A DNA stretch of 64,000 nucleotides from Maribacter sp. MJ134 (GTDB lineage: Bacteria > Bacteroidota > Bacteroidia > Flavobacteriales > Flavobacteriaceae). The DNA is taken from positions 2,170,001 to 2,234,000 of the forward strand of contig NZ_CP034570.1 of assembly GCF_003970695.1 (NCBI RefSeq), in the 5' to 3' direction. The position numbers were made by a program, and so were the translations under genes. Of the stretch, positions 1 to 9,781 are shown piece after piece. The notes below the pieces were generated by a model. It searched no databases and was not told the origin of the DNA. It was given only the letters and a program-made list of their open reading frames with translations. Each line of letters opens with the position of its first letter. The first letter of the stretch is position 1.

Positions 1-2290
1 CTATCAAATTATTGATGTCCTTGCCAAGATATTTAGCTGGCACTTCCAGCGTAGCCTTATAGTTCATCTTGCGGTCAAAGGTATGGTTGCCATCCACGTT
101 TATCGCAATATCCTTATAATTTACTGTAAAGGGTTTTACAGAAACAATACCGTCCTTAAAAGATAGCTTTGTTTTTAACTCTTTCAAATTTAGCTGCTCA
201 ATATCCAAAAAATCTAACTTGCTACCCAATGCTGTCAAAATTGGTGCCTTCTCCGCATTAATTTCCCGAGTAAGCACATTGGCCAAGATATTACCACTTA
301 AGGATAATAAGTCTGGTACAAAATCGTCCGTAAGATTGCCTGACAATGCAATATCCGAGCTAAAATTTCCTTTCAACACCTCAGCCACTGGCGCCAGCAC
401 CTTGAACAATTCCAAGGCTTGAAAAGTCTCTCCTATTTTCAACTGGTCCATTCCTAAATTCATCGAAAAGGTTGGTACGTCGTTTTTGGTAGAAACCTCA
501 CCGTTAAATGCGACTTTCCCATCGAACAAGGAAGACGTCATATTGCTCAAAACAGCTTTTTCATCTCTAATCCTCAAGTTTCCTTTTACGTCTTTCAGGG
601 TAATGTTATCATAGATTACCGTGTTCGCCGTGGCATCAAAGCTTGCATCCAAGAAGGAAGGTATCTTAATTTTTTCAGCAGTTGAGGTTGTGGTATTTTC
701 ATTCGATTGCTCTTCCTCTTTCGCCATAAAATCATCAAGACTGAACACATTGGATTTTAAATTAAAATTCCCTTCAACATTTTCATTGTTAAAGAGATAT
801 CCCAAGAAGTTGTCAATGGTGCCGGACACATTAAAATCCGTCTTACCAGAGGCACCTACAAGTTTGGTAAGGCTTACTGTATTGGGGTTAAATGTAATGT
901 CCGTGGATCTTAAAAGTATGGCATTGGGCATCTCCTCGGATTTATATTCAAAATCGGCCAAGCTCATATTTCCTTGAGTCTTGGTATTTCCATACTGTTT
1001 TTTCTCTATGGTGGCCATGTCAAAAGCAGTGGTAACATCAGCATTCAATAGCCCCTTTAAACTAAGTCCCTCTGGCATCGGGTAGGCTTTTTCTAGATTG
1101 GCCAAATTCATCTTACCGTCCATGTGTGCGTTTACTTGGGTATTACCCATAAGTTCGGCGATTTTGGCGCTAAGGTTAAACCTGTCCTTATCGATGTTAA
1201 AGGAGACCTTATTGATATTCACAAAGGTATCTTCGGTAATTCCCGTGGCATTTTTTATAGCAACATCTAAGTTTATATTACTTACGGTTTTTGGTAGGTC
1301 AGGATACTTAAATGATGCATTCTCTGAATTGATGAGAATATTAAATTTGGGAATATGCGTTTCATCTACCGTGCCTGTAAAATCCCCGGTGACCGTAAAA
1401 TTTCCTGTAGTCGTTACATTCGCAATGTTCTTGGAATATGTTTCCGGTATTACGGCCAAAAAGTTTTTAAACTCCGATGATGGTGTTTTAAAACTGATGG
1501 CAACATCCTGACTTTCATCCTCGTTCAACTTAACAAAGCCTTCAAACACTAGTGGCAACTGATTTACCAAAGCTTCATTCTTTAAGAACGAGTATTTATT
1601 TTCTTTCAAATCGATACCGATCAAAGCATCCAATTGAATTTTGTTCTTGTTCAGATAATTGGTGCTATCCATTTCAAAAGAGACCAGAGCATCTGTATGG
1701 GTATCCAATTCAGAGGTTGTTAAGGACAAATCTCCCGTACCCTTATGGTTCATCGCTATAATTTCTAGATGCAAGCCCGTGGAAAAATCGTCGTAAAGCA
1801 CCTTAGAATCCTTAATCTCGTACGATTCCATATTAAAGGTAAAACCATCTGAAACACTATTATCTTGGTTAGATTCAGTCGGTGTGTCCTTAGCAATATC
1901 ATAATTTGCATTCTCGGCTGTATCTATCCGTACATGGAACAAAGCATTATCCAAGGCTAAACTTTGAATTGATATAGGATCATTACCACCTTTAAAAAGT
2001 TGGGCAATACCCATTTTCAAGAAAACTTTTTGCGATGAGAAAAGGGTATCACCTTCAAAAGGAGCATTATTGACTAAGCTAACATTTCTTAAAGCGACCT
2101 CTGCATTAGGAAAACTACTGAAAAGACTAAGATCGGCATCGGCGAAATCTAATGTGGCATTTACATTCTGATTTACGTTATTTTTAATGATATCCCCTAT
2201 TTTCCCTTCTAGGAAAAATGGAATTGCAATCAAAAGTGCCACAAATGATAACACTACTACACCAAGAACTCTAAAAACCTTCTTTTTCAT
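1..2290 (-). CDS. AsmA-like family protein (C-terminus outside window)
   Basis: The frame is open on the minus strand from an ATG at 2290 to the window edge (763 codons), so the C-terminus is missing. The start MKKKVFRVLG leads into one hydrophobic segment (about residues 5-27), a single inner-membrane anchor. It is followed by FSSFPNAEVALRNVSL, the pattern of the AsmA N-terminal domain. The rest is a long series of short beta-type segments, as in the bridge-like AsmA/DUF748 family, members of which are implicated in lipid homeostasis of the outer membrane. The gene lies 44 nt downstream of the queuosine-precursor transporter with no terminator between, so it may be the last gene of the sppA unit. 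Substrate and partners cannot be told from the sequence. Confidence 0.85.
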   Translation of the reverse strand, partial: MKKKVFRVLGVVVLSFVALLIAIPFFLEGKIGDIIKNNVNQNVNATLDFADADLSLFSSFPNAEVALRNVSLVNNAPFEGDTLFSSQKVFLKMGIAQLFKGGNDPISIQSLALDNALFHVRIDTAENANYDIAKDTPTESNQDNSVSDGFTFNMESYEIKDSKVLYDDFSTGLHLEIIAMNHKGTGDLSLTTSELDTHTDALVSFEMDSTNYLNKNKIQLDALIGIDLKENKYSFLKNEALVNQLPLVFEGFVKLNEDESQDVAISFKTPSSEFKNFLAVIPETYSKNIANVTTTGNFTVTGDFTGTVDETHIPKFNILINSENASFKYPDLPKTVSNINLDVAIKNATGITEDTFVNINKVSFNIDKDRFNLSAKIAELMGNTQVNAHMDGKMNLANLEKAYPMPEGLSLKGLLNADVTTAFDMATIEKKQYGNTKTQGNMSLADFEYKSEEMPNAILLRSTDITFNPNTVSLTKLVGASGKTDFNVSGTIDNFLGYLFNNENVEGNFNLKSNVFSLDDFMAKEEEQSNENTTTSTAEKIKIPSFLDASFDATANTVIYDNITLKDVKGNLRIRDEKAVLSNMTSSLFDGKVAFNGEVSTKNDVPTFSMNLGMDQLKIGETFQALELFKVLAPVAEVLKGNFSSDIALSGNLTDDFVPDLLSLSGNILANVLTREINAEKAPILTALGSKLDFLDIEQLNLKELKTKLSFKDGIVSVKPFTVNYKDIAINVDGNHTFDRKMNYKATLEVPAKYLGKDINNLI

Positions 2291-2334
2291 CTTAAACGTA
2301 CGTTTTTCTTTAGAACTACTATTTACGCTTCATA

Positions 2335-3048
2335 TTATACATCTAAGTCTATTTCTTCACCAACGGATAGATTAAAGCGATTTCTCATTAGATATACGAA
2401 CAAATAAAGGAAAGGGGTGTCCAGAAATGCTATAATAATCTTAAAAATAAAACCACTAATAACAAGTCCTGTAAATTTATCCCATGGTATTTCTCCAAAA
2501 GCACACAATAAAAGTACTACGGTAAAAGTATCTATGAATTGAGAAGAAAAAGTAGAAAAGTTATTTCGCAACCATAAATATTTTCCCTTAGTAAGGTTTT
2601 TCCAAAAATGATAAATCTGGATATCAACAAATTGAGCCAATAAATAAGCCATCATGGAGGCGAAGACAGCCACAATGGTATTCCCAAAAACCGAGGTGAA
2701 CAAACCATCGTTTACAGGTGACCATGTAGTAGCTGGGACCGCATTGGCCGTATAAACAATCGCTAAAGAAAAGAACGATGCAAAAATACCCGCAACCACA
2801 ATTTGGTTCGCCTTTTTCCTTCCAAAAATTTCAGAAATTAAATCGGTAATTAAAAAGGTTATCGGATAGGGTAATATGCCTACCGAAATTTCAAATAAAG
2901 AAGCTCCAAAGATTGTAACATCCCCGAAAGGATTCCAATAGAAAAACTTTTGAAATATAAGGTTGGATACGACTAGGGAAGTAATAAAAAGAGCCCCTAA
3001 GTACAAATATATGCTACGTGCAAGCACCTTATCCTTCTGCAACATCAT
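2335..3048 (-). CDS. yhhQ: queuosine precursor transporter (YhhQ/DUF165, VUT family)
   Basis: A 237-residue integral membrane protein with about six hydrophobic helices. Family marks are the segment FEISVGILPYPITFLITD (residues about 52-69), followed by EIFGRKKA, and a later SQFIDTFTV motif. The family imports queuosine precursors (preQ0/preQ1) across the inner membrane for salvage into tRNA. The ATG at 3048 directly follows the TAG stop of sppA (3049-3051), so translation of the two is probably coupled; a second ATG at 3045 could also serve. No queuosine biosynthesis gene is nearby. The family call is secure; the exact precursor imported is not visible. Confidence 0.9.
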   Translation of the reverse strand: MMLQKDKVLARSIYLYLGALFITSLVVSNLIFQKFFYWNPFGDVTIFGASLFEISVGILPYPITFLITDLISEIFGRKKANQIVVAGIFASFFSLAIVYTANAVPATTWSPVNDGLFTSVFGNTIVAVFASMMAYLLAQFVDIQIYHFWKNLTKGKYLWLRNNFSTFSSQFIDTFTVVLLLCAFGEIPWDKFTGLVISGFIFKIIIAFLDTPFLYLFVYLMRNRFNLSVGEEIDLDV

Positions 3049-4809
3049 CTACTTTATATTCAAGGTAAAAGGCATTCTTGCCTGTACGCCTTTCTGTTCT
3101 GTAATAGACTTTACGTTTTTTAATATCGTATAGAACTCCTCACCTATTTCCTCTCTAATCATACCCTCTTTAGTCTTGGCGCTGGCGCCTCCCAAGTCTT
3201 CCATGAACCGTTCAAAACCTGACTTATATTTAGGAAACTTTTTAATTCCGTACGAAGATAATTCTACCATATTCGCAGCAGCTTCTACTGCGTCTTCCAA
3301 AGTACCCAACTCATCTACCAAGCCCAGTCTTTTAGCATCGACACCACTCCATACCCTTCCTTGAGCCAAGCTATCTGCCTGTGCAATGGTAATATTACGC
3401 CCTTGCGCAACACGCTCTAGAAAAGTTTCATAAGTATCCTCAATACCTTCCTGCACCTGGTTTCTAAATCTATCTGTCATAGGTTCAAAGAGAGAGTAAT
3501 CCACAGCGTTCTTATTCGTCCCCACTTGTTCTGCATTAATCCCGATATCTTCGGCAAGTTCACTAACGTTCGGCACAGTGCCGAAAACCCCGATAGACCC
3601 TGTGATGGTAGTAGGTTCGGCAAAAATCTTATGGGCACCTGCGGCGATATAATACCCTCCGGAAGCGGCTACATTACCCATGGATACGATAACAGGTTTT
3701 ATAGCCTTCGTTAGTTCTACTTCTCTCCAAATAATATCCGAGGTCAAAGCACTACCACCAGGTGAATTTACCCTTAAAACAATTGCCTTGACCTTATCAT
3801 CTTTACGTGCCTTTATGAGTGCTTTGTTAATAATACCCTGACCAATGATATCCGGCCCACCTTCTCCATAGAAAATTTCGCCTTGAGCGAAGATGACAGC
3901 AATTTTATCCTTGCCCGATTTCAGTACTTTTTTGTTGGCGTACTTTGTGTAATCGTCAAGATTTATATAATCAATCTCCTCACTTTCTTCAATTGCTAGG
4001 GCATTTGCCAGTTTACTTTCATATTCATCGTAAAAAACGACCTCGTCTAGCAGCCCTGACAGTTTTGCGTATTTAGGCGTTCTACCGCCCAAAGTATCGG
4101 CAATAACATTCAAGTCCTGCTCAGAAATATTCCTATCGTTTGAAATCTCAGCCACCATGGAATTCCAAAGGGATTGAATTAACTCCTTGATTTGTTCCCG
4201 ATTGGCATCACTCATCTCATTTTCCAAATAGGGTTCTACCGCACTTTTATATTTCCCGTGCCGGATGACTTCCATTTTAATCCCCGTTTTATCCTGTAAA
4301 TCCTTAAAAAAAAGCACTTCTGATGATAATCCCTTAAAATCGAGCACTCCAACAGGATTAATGAATACGGAATCTGCAACACTTGCCAGGTAATAGTCTT
4401 TCTGCGTATAAAAATCGCCGTAAGCATAGACAAACTTTCCTTTCTCCTTAAATTCCGTCAGTGCCTTGCGTAAGGTTTGGGTCTGCGCCAGACCGGCAAT
4501 AATGAAATTGTTGTTGATACTGATACCTTTGATACGTTCGTCATCTTTAGCCACGGTTATGGCATGCAAGATTTCGTCTAGTCCTTGGGATTCTTCAAAT
4601 AATCCGGAAAAGGGGTTTACTTCGCTAGTACCGGTGTAGTCCGCTATAGGTCGTTGCAATTGTATTTCTAAAATTGAGTTATTCTTTACAGTAACGGCGT
4701 CTTCATCACTACCCAAAAGGCTTACCAGTATAAAGAACATCATAAAAATAATGCCAATGGCAACCATACAACCTAAGATAGCAGCCAGAAAATTTCTTAA
4801 AAAATTCAT
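3049..4809 (-). CDS. sppA: signal peptide peptidase SppA, 67K type
   Basis: A membrane-anchored serine protease that degrades cleaved signal peptides. I chose the ATG at 4809 (586 residues) rather than the in-frame ATG at 4836, because homologues start MNFLRN and because the upstream ATG lies inside a TAnnTTTG -7 element (4834-4841). An N-terminal helix (about residues 8-32) is followed by two S49 domains in tandem. The catalytic lysine sits in GKYKSAVEPY (Lys about 188) and the nucleophile in NVAASGGYY (Ser about 383), matching the Lys/Ser dyad of E. coli SppA. The full length and both catalytic residues indicate an active enzyme. It is first in a unit with the queuosine transporter and the AsmA-like gene. 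Confidence 0.95.
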   Translation of the reverse strand: MNFLRNFLAAILGCMVAIGIIFMMFFILVSLLGSDEDAVTVKNNSILEIQLQRPIADYTGTSEVNPFSGLFEESQGLDEILHAITVAKDDERIKGISINNNFIIAGLAQTQTLRKALTEFKEKGKFVYAYGDFYTQKDYYLASVADSVFINPVGVLDFKGLSSEVLFFKDLQDKTGIKMEVIRHGKYKSAVEPYLENEMSDANREQIKELIQSLWNSMVAEISNDRNISEQDLNVIADTLGGRTPKYAKLSGLLDEVVFYDEYESKLANALAIEESEEIDYINLDDYTKYANKKVLKSGKDKIAVIFAQGEIFYGEGGPDIIGQGIINKALIKARKDDKVKAIVLRVNSPGGSALTSDIIWREVELTKAIKPVIVSMGNVAASGGYYIAAGAHKIFAEPTTITGSIGVFGTVPNVSELAEDIGINAEQVGTNKNAVDYSLFEPMTDRFRNQVQEGIEDTYETFLERVAQGRNITIAQADSLAQGRVWSGVDAKRLGLVDELGTLEDAVEAAANMVELSSYGIKKFPKYKSGFERFMEDLGGASAKTKEGMIREEIGEEFYTILKNVKSITEQKGVQARMPFTLNIK

Positions 4810-4833
4810 GCAATTCCGATTATTATTACGTTT

Positions 4834-4841
4834 CAAAGATA
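4834..4841 (-). promoter_or_regulatory. putative -7 element for sppA
   Basis: On the minus strand the bases read TATCTTTG, an exact TAnnTTTG, 24 nt before the ATG at 4809. No TTG is found at the usual 18-21 nt upstream spacing, so only half of the promoter is supported. Confidence 0.4.
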
Positions 4842-4880
4842 ACCAAAGTGAAATTGTTTTGTTTATTTTGCCCCTACATT

Positions 4881-6026
4881 ATGGATAAAACACAAAGGGC
4901 ACATATTTCTATTGGAAGTAATTTGGGCGAGAAAAAAATGAACCTTCAAAAGGCCATTTTTCTCATCTCCGATACCTTGGGAACAGTTGCGAAAATATCT
5001 CCCATATATCAATCACCGTCTTGGGGTTTTGAGTCCGACGATTTTCTCAATGCTTGTATAGAATTAAAAACTTCACTTGCACCCAACGATTTACTTAATG
5101 GGCTTATGCGTATAGAAAAGTCTTTGGGCAGGGAACGAACTAGCACCCAGGCCTATCAAAGTAGGATTATAGATCTAGATATTATTTATTACGGGAATAC
5201 CATTATCAACGAGGAACATTTGACCGTTCCCCATCCCAAAATGGCAGAGCGTAGGTTTGTTCTTAAACCGTTAAGTGATATTGCCCCACAGTTCTATCAC
5301 CCAGTTCTAAAAAAAGACAGTAGAAATCTATTGCAACAGTGCAGGGATAAAAGCGAATTATCAAAGATAAGCGGTAAACTGCATGCCAATAGGGCCGCTT
5401 TATTTACCAGTCTACAATTTATTGCCATTGAAGGAAATATTGGCGCTGGAAAAACCAGCCTTGCCACTAAAATATCAAATGATTTTAATGCTAAGTTAAT
5501 TTTAGAACGCTTTGCCGAGAATCCTTTCCTACCCAATTTTTATGAAGATAAGGCTCGTTATGCATTTCCACTAGAAATGTCTTTTTTGGCAGATAGATAC
5601 CAACAATTTTCGGATGATACGAGTCAGTTCGACCTTTTCAAAAACTTTATGATCAGTGATTATGATATTTATAAATCATTGATTTTTGCCAAGGTAACTT
5701 TACAAAAAGAAGAGTACGAACTGTACCGTAAGATTTTTAATTTCATGTATAAAGACGTTAAAAAGCCTAAAATTTATGTTTACCTGTATCAGAACACTAC
5801 TCGTCTTTTGGAGCAGATAAAAAAAAGGGGGCGCGACTATGAGCAAAGTATTGATGCCGTTTACCTTGATAATATCAATAGGGGCTATCTCAATTTTTTA
5901 AAGACCTATCCCAAAGAAAATCAACTGATTATAGATGTATCTCAACTTGATTTTGTAGGAGATAAAGAAGATTACGAAATGGTTTTAAGTACCATTCAAG
6001 ATTTTGCCTTAACACAAAATTTTTAA
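4881..6026 (+). CDS. folK: FolK-deoxynucleoside kinase fusion
   Basis: A two-domain enzyme of 381 residues starting at ATG 4881 (MDKTQRAHISIGSN); an upstream in-frame start at 4848 would add an unlikely extension. The N-terminal domain (about 1-150) is 6-hydroxymethyl-7,8-dihydropterin pyrophosphokinase of folate synthesis, with SIGSNLGEK at the start and SRIIDLDIIYYG carrying the metal-binding aspartates. The C-terminal domain (about 178-381) is a deoxynucleoside kinase of nucleotide salvage, with the P-loop GNIGAGKT at residues 185-192, the ERF segment and a lid-like KKRGRDYE. Each half is of normal size and keeps its key residues. The gene ends before a bidirectional hairpin terminator. 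Fusions of these two domains are, as far as I recall, common in Bacteroidota. Confidence 0.93.
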   Translation: MDKTQRAHISIGSNLGEKKMNLQKAIFLISDTLGTVAKISPIYQSPSWGFESDDFLNACIELKTSLAPNDLLNGLMRIEKSLGRERTSTQAYQSRIIDLDIIYYGNTIINEEHLTVPHPKMAERRFVLKPLSDIAPQFYHPVLKKDSRNLLQQCRDKSELSKISGKLHANRAALFTSLQFIAIEGNIGAGKTSLATKISNDFNAKLILERFAENPFLPNFYEDKARYAFPLEMSFLADRYQQFSDDTSQFDLFKNFMISDYDIYKSLIFAKVTLQKEEYELYRKIFNFMYKDVKKPKIYVYLYQNTTRLLEQIKKRGRDYEQSIDAVYLDNINRGYLNFLKTYPKENQLIIDVSQLDFVGDKEDYEMVLSTIQDFALTQNF

Positions 6027-6115
6027 CACAATTTTTGCAATTTTCTTGCAGAAAAGAAATGTATTTAGTTTCTTGTGAGGCTCTAAGGAGAAACTAACTA
6101 ACTCAAACTATACGA

Positions 6116-6144
6116 AAAACCCAACTTCGGTTGGGTTTTTTATT
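6116..6144. terminator. bidirectional Rho-independent terminator
   Basis: AAAACCCAAC (6116-6125), loop TTCG, GTTGGGTTTT (6130-6139), then a T-run. The reverse strand also ends in a T-run. It lies between the convergent folK fusion and the RNA methyltransferase, and can stop both. Confidence 0.9.
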
Positions 6145-6670
6145 TGTTCATTTTTGACCAAAAATCCCAAATTACCACACCTGCGCTTACGGAGATATTG
6201 AGTGAATGTTTAGTTCCAAATTGAGGTATTTCTATAACCTCATCAGCACTGTTAACTACCTCTTGTTGGACCCCTTTGACCTCATTACCAAAAACCAGAA
6301 CGTAGGTTGTATCGTTCTGCGGTGAGAAACCGTTCAGCATTTGAGAACCTTCTGTCTGTTCTATAGCGCATATGAGCTTACCCTCAGCTTTTAATTTCAT
6401 TATAAGTTCTAAGGTATTTTCGGCATATTCCCACGCGACACTTTCCGTAGCCCCTAAAGCCGTTTTATGAATATCCTTATGTGGCGGTGAAGCGGTAATT
6501 CCGCAGAGATAAATTTTTTGGATCAAAAACGCGTCTGCCGTCCTAAAAACGGAGCCAATATTATTTAAACTCCTGATATTGTCCAAAACAATGATCACGG
6601 GAAGTTTTTTGGCTTTTTTGAATTCGGTTACCGCTAACCTTCCAAGTTCCTCGTTTTTTAACTTTCTCAT
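6140..6670 (-). CDS. SpoU/TrmH-family RNA 2'-O-methyltransferase
   Basis: A 176-residue SPOUT-class methyltransferase, started at ATG 6670 (MRKLKNEELGRL), not at the weaker upstream in-frame ATG at 6685. All three SpoU motifs are present: NIGSVFRTADAF near residue 43, LVFGNEVKGV near residue 125, and the C-terminal IPQFGTKHSLNISVSAG near residue 149. These form the trefoil-knot S-adenosylmethionine site. The enzyme methylates ribose 2'-OH groups in tRNA or rRNA; the target base cannot be read from the sequence. There is no extra N-terminal RNA-binding domain, so it is a minimal SpoU protein. It is convergent with the folK fusion and divergent from mutS. Confidence 0.9.
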   Translation of the reverse strand: MRKLKNEELGRLAVTEFKKAKKLPVIIVLDNIRSLNNIGSVFRTADAFLIQKIYLCGITASPPHKDIHKTALGATESVAWEYAENTLELIMKLKAEGKLICAIEQTEGSQMLNGFSPQNDTTYVLVFGNEVKGVQQEVVNSADEVIEIPQFGTKHSLNISVSAGVVIWDFWSKMNK

Positions 6671-6775
6671 TAGAATACTTTTCAACTATCAACCTTAGAT
6701 ATCAACAAAAATTTAAATCGCATTGTGAATGCCATATATTCGTTATCATAGAACAAAAATAGGCAGATAAAGGCA

Positions 6776-9397
6776 GTGGCAGATAAAGGAAAGGTAAAAA
6801 AGGTGACCCCTTTAATGAAACAGTACAATACCATCAAGACAAAACATCCTGATGCGCTGCTGCTATTTAGAGTGGGTGATTTTTATGAAACATTTGGAGA
6901 AGACGCGGTCAAAGCTTCTAAGATATTAGGAATTATACTCACCCACAGAAATAACGGTGGGGATAGAACGGAGTTAGCCGGTTTTCCACACCATTCCATA
7001 AATACCTATTTACCCAAACTTGTAAAAGCAGGCCAGCGCGTTGCCATTTGCGACCAGCTAGAAGACCCTAAACAGACAAAGACCATTGTAAAGCGAGGGG
7101 TTACAGAGCTTGTTACTCCCGGAGTAGCTTTGAACGATGATATTTTAAGCGCAAAGAGCAACAATTTTCTGTGTGCCGTTCATTTTGGAAGAAAAAAATT
7201 GGGTGTCGCTTTTGTTGACATTTCCACGGGCGAGTTTTTGACCGCGGAAGGCAATGAAGAGCAAATTGATAAACTGCTACAGAATTTTGCCCCTAACGAG
7301 GTCCTTATTTCCAAAAACCATAGAAAGGAGTTCGGCGAAATTTTTGGTCCGCAATTTCATACATTTTATTTGGAAGATTGGATTTTTCAGGAGGATTATG
7401 CTATGGAAAACTTAACGAACCACTTTAACACAAAAACCCTGAAAGGTTTCGGCGTTGACCATCTAACTCACGGTATAGTGGCGTCCGGCGTTATATTGCA
7501 CTATTTATCCGAAACACAACATAGGCAATTACAGCATATTAATAGATTGCAGCGTATTGCCGAGGACGATTATATTTGGATGGATAGGTTCACCATTAAA
7601 AACCTGGAACTCTACCATTCTGCGAATGAAAATGCCGTTACCTTAATAGATATTATAGACAAGACCATTTCTCCCATGGGAGGTCGTATGATTAAAAGAT
7701 GGTTGGCCTTACCGCTAAAGAATGTTCAGAAAATTAAGAACAGACATAATGTTGTGAGCCATTTGATGGCCGAGGAAACACTATTGCACAAACTACAGGC
7801 CAGTATTAAGTTGATGGGAGACTTGGAACGGTTAATTTCTAAAATAGCTACAGGAAAGGTTAATCCTAAAGAGGTAGTTCAGTTGAAGAATTCCATGGAA
7901 GCCATAGTTCCTATTAAGCAAAGTGCTTCCAACGCTGACAATGAAGCCTTGGCCCTCATCGGAGACCAATTGCAATCCTGCGATTTGCTACGGACCAAAA
8001 TAAAAGAGATGCTTAGCGAGGAAGCCCCTGTAAATATTCTCAAAGGCAAGGTTATCGCTGAAGGTTTCTCAGAAGAATTGGACGAGCTCAGAGGTTTGGC
8101 CACTTCAGGAAAGGAGTATCTGAACAAAATGCTGGAAAGGGAGACCGAAGCTACGGGTATTACCTCTTTGAAAATAGCATCCAATAATGTTTTTGGCTAC
8201 TACATCGAGGTTAGGAACACGCATCGGGACAAAGTACCTGAAACTTGGATACGAAAGCAAACCCTGGTCAATGCAGAACGATACATTACGGAGGAATTAA
8301 AAGAATACGAGGCAAAAATCTTAGGCGCCGAAGACCGCATAGCAACGCTGGAACAACAACTCTTCTCCCAACTGATTGTTTGGATGCAAGAGTATATCGC
8401 CCCTGTTCAAAATAACGCCCAATTAATAGCGCAACTAGACTGTCTTTGTGGTTTTACCCAATTGGCCAAAGAAAACGACTACGTACTTCCGGAGATTAAC
8501 GATACCACCTCCCTTGAAATTAAAAATGGAAGACATCCTGTCATTGAGAAACAATTACCCTTGGGTGAAACCTATATTGCAAACGATGTCTCCCTTAATA
8601 GGGAAAGTCAGCAAATCATTATGATAACCGGGCCTAATATGAGTGGTAAGTCCGCCATTCTGCGACAGACTGCATTAATTGTACTATTAGCGCAGATGGG
8701 TAGTTTTGTACCTGCTGAAGCTGCCCATATAGGTTATGTAGACAAAATTTTTACCCGTGTAGGTGCCAGTGATAATATTTCTATGGGAGAATCTACCTTC
8801 ATGGTAGAGATGAACGAAACTGCCTCCATTCTCAATAATTTATCGGAAAGGAGTCTTGTCCTATTAGATGAGATTGGGAGAGGAACCAGCACCTATGACG
8901 GTATATCCATTGCATGGGCCATTTCTGAATACCTACATGAACATCCGGCCAGAGCTAAAACCTTATTTGCTACTCATTATCATGAACTGAATGAAATGTC
9001 AGCTTCTTTTGAGCGCATTAAAAATTACAACGTATCCGTTAAAGAATTAAAGGACAATGTGTTGTTTCTTCGAAAACTAAGACCCGGAGGAAGTGAACAT
9101 AGTTTCGGTATTCACGTCGCTAAAATGGCCGGAATGCCGCAACAAGTAATTCATAAGGCCAATAAAATTTTAAAGAAGCTAGAAAAATCACATTCTAACG
9201 AGGAGTTAACGGAGAAATTACAAGTAGCGCAAGATGAAATGCAATTGAGTTTCTTTAATCTGGACGACCCACTTTTAGAAGAAATCAAGGAAGAAATTTT
9301 ACATTTAGATATCAACACGCTTACTCCTGTTGAAGCCTTAATGAAACTTAATGAAATAAAGCGTTTACTCACAAAGAACAAGAAGGCAACCAGTTAA
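6776..9397 (+). CDS. mutS: DNA mismatch repair protein MutS
   Basis: Full-length MutS1 (873 residues), the mismatch-recognition ATPase. The mismatch-reading motif is in GDFYETF (Phe36-Tyr-Glu38). The Walker A site GPNMSGKS lies at about residues 619-626, and Walker B with the signature [14 protein letters not shown] lies near residue 697. The coding region opens with GTG at 6776, giving [17 protein letters not shown]; the alternative ATG 13 codons later would remove the conserved TPLMKQY lead, so the GTG is preferred. Domains I to V appear complete. The gene stands alone, followed by an 8-bp inverted repeat and the tRNA genes. mutL is not in this window. Confidence 0.97.
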   Translation: MADKGKVKKVTPLMKQYNTIKTKHPDALLLFRVGDFYETFGEDAVKASKILGIILTHRNNGGDRTELAGFPHHSINTYLPKLVKAGQRVAICDQLEDPKQTKTIVKRGVTELVTPGVALNDDILSAKSNNFLCAVHFGRKKLGVAFVDISTGEFLTAEGNEEQIDKLLQNFAPNEVLISKNHRKEFGEIFGPQFHTFYLEDWIFQEDYAMENLTNHFNTKTLKGFGVDHLTHGIVASGVILHYLSETQHRQLQHINRLQRIAEDDYIWMDRFTIKNLELYHSANENAVTLIDIIDKTISPMGGRMIKRWLALPLKNVQKIKNRHNVVSHLMAEETLLHKLQASIKLMGDLERLISKIATGKVNPKEVVQLKNSMEAIVPIKQSASNADNEALALIGDQLQSCDLLRTKIKEMLSEEAPVNILKGKVIAEGFSEELDELRGLATSGKEYLNKMLERETEATGITSLKIASNNVFGYYIEVRNTHRDKVPETWIRKQTLVNAERYITEELKEYEAKILGAEDRIATLEQQLFSQLIVWMQEYIAPVQNNAQLIAQLDCLCGFTQLAKENDYVLPEINDTTSLEIKNGRHPVIEKQLPLGETYIANDVSLNRESQQIIMITGPNMSGKSAILRQTALIVLLAQMGSFVPAEAAHIGYVDKIFTRVGASDNISMGESTFMVEMNETASILNNLSERSLVLLDEIGRGTSTYDGISIAWAISEYLHEHPARAKTLFATHYHELNEMSASFERIKNYNVSVKELKDNVLFLRKLRPGGSEHSFGIHVAKMAGMPQQVIHKANKILKKLEKSHSNEELTEKLQVAQDEMQLSFFNLDDPLLEEIKEEILHLDINTLTPVEALMKLNEIKRLLTKNKKATS

Positions 9398-9402
9398 GTT
9401 TT

Positions 9403-9429
9403 CTTTTGAACCCTTTCCATTTTCAAAAG
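9403..9429 (+). terminator. possible weak stem-loop after mutS
   Basis: CTTTTGAA (9403-9410) and TTCAAAAG (9422-9429) form a perfect 8-bp inverted repeat with an 11-nt loop just after the mutS stop. It is AT-rich and lacks an immediate T-run, so termination activity is uncertain. Confidence 0.35.
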
Positions 9430-9460
9430 CAGGATTATCGTGATTTTTAAAAGAAATTCC

Positions 9461-9490
9461 TTTGCAATTTATAGAAATGTATTAAATTTG
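9461..9490 (+). promoter_or_regulatory. promoter of the tRNA-Gly/tRNA-Leu unit
   Basis: TTTG (9461-9464), an 18-nt spacer, then TAAATTTG (9483-9490) match the Bacteroidota -33/-7 consensus. Transcription would begin near 9496, about 43 nt before tRNA-Gly. Confidence 0.7.
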
Positions 9491-9538
9491 CTCCCGCATT
9501 CATAACGAATGATGTTCTTTAAAATACAATTATCAAAC

Positions 9539-9610
9539 GCGAAAGTAGCTCAGGGGTAGAGCATCACCTTGCCAAGGTGGAGGTCGAGGGTTCGAATCCC
9601 TTTTTTCGCT
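9539..9610 (+). tRNA. tRNA-Gly(GCC)
   Basis: A 72-nt cloverleaf: acceptor GCGAAAG with TTTTCGC (one G-U pair), D arm GCTC-AGGGGTA-GAGC, anticodon stem TCACC/GGTGG with loop TTGCCAA (anticodon GCC), T arm GAGGG-TTCGAAT-CCCTT, discriminator T. The 3' CCA is not encoded. Confidence 0.95.
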
Positions 9611-9618
9611 CGACTTCG

Positions 9619-9650
9619 ACTCCGCTCAGCCGCCGCTGACGGAGTTTTTA
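9619..9650 (+). repeat. GC-rich palindromic element between the tRNAs (possible terminator)
   Basis: ACTCCG (9619-9624), one bulged C, TCAGC, loop CGCC, GCTGA, CGGAGT (9640-9645), then TTTTTA. The stem has 11 base pairs and is far richer in GC than its surroundings. The left arm, CTTCGACTCCGCTCAGCC, resembles a short interspersed sequence I recall from many Bacteroidota genomes; other copies cannot be seen here. With its T-run it could also end or attenuate transcription after tRNA-Gly. Confidence 0.65.
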
Positions 9651-9691
9651 GTTTGAAATCCAGTTCCTTACGTGAACAATGCGTAAGACAT

Positions 9692-9775
9692 GCTCGAGTG
9701 GTGGAATTGGTAGACACGTTGGACTTAAAATCCAATGGACATTAGTCCGTATGGGTTCAAGTCCCATCTCGAGTA
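9692..9775 (+). tRNA. tRNA-Leu(UAA)
   Basis: An 84-nt class II tRNA: acceptor GCTCGAG with CTCGAGT (terminal G-U), anticodon stem TTGGA/TCCAA with loop CTTAAAA (anticodon TAA), long variable arm TGGACATTAGTCCGT, T arm ATGGG-TTCAAGT-CCCAT, discriminator A. CCA is not encoded. It lies 81 nt after tRNA-Gly and is probably co-transcribed with it. Confidence 0.95.
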
Positions 9776-9781
9776 CATTTT

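Noticed and set aside
1098-1511. Plus-strand open frames over the first 2.3 kb
   Set aside because: They are antisense to the continuous AsmA-like frame on the minus strand, which has the family motif and an N-terminal anchor.
9550-9735. Minus-strand open frame of 61 codons
   Set aside because: It runs backwards through both tRNA genes; such frames are a known artefact of tRNA sequence.
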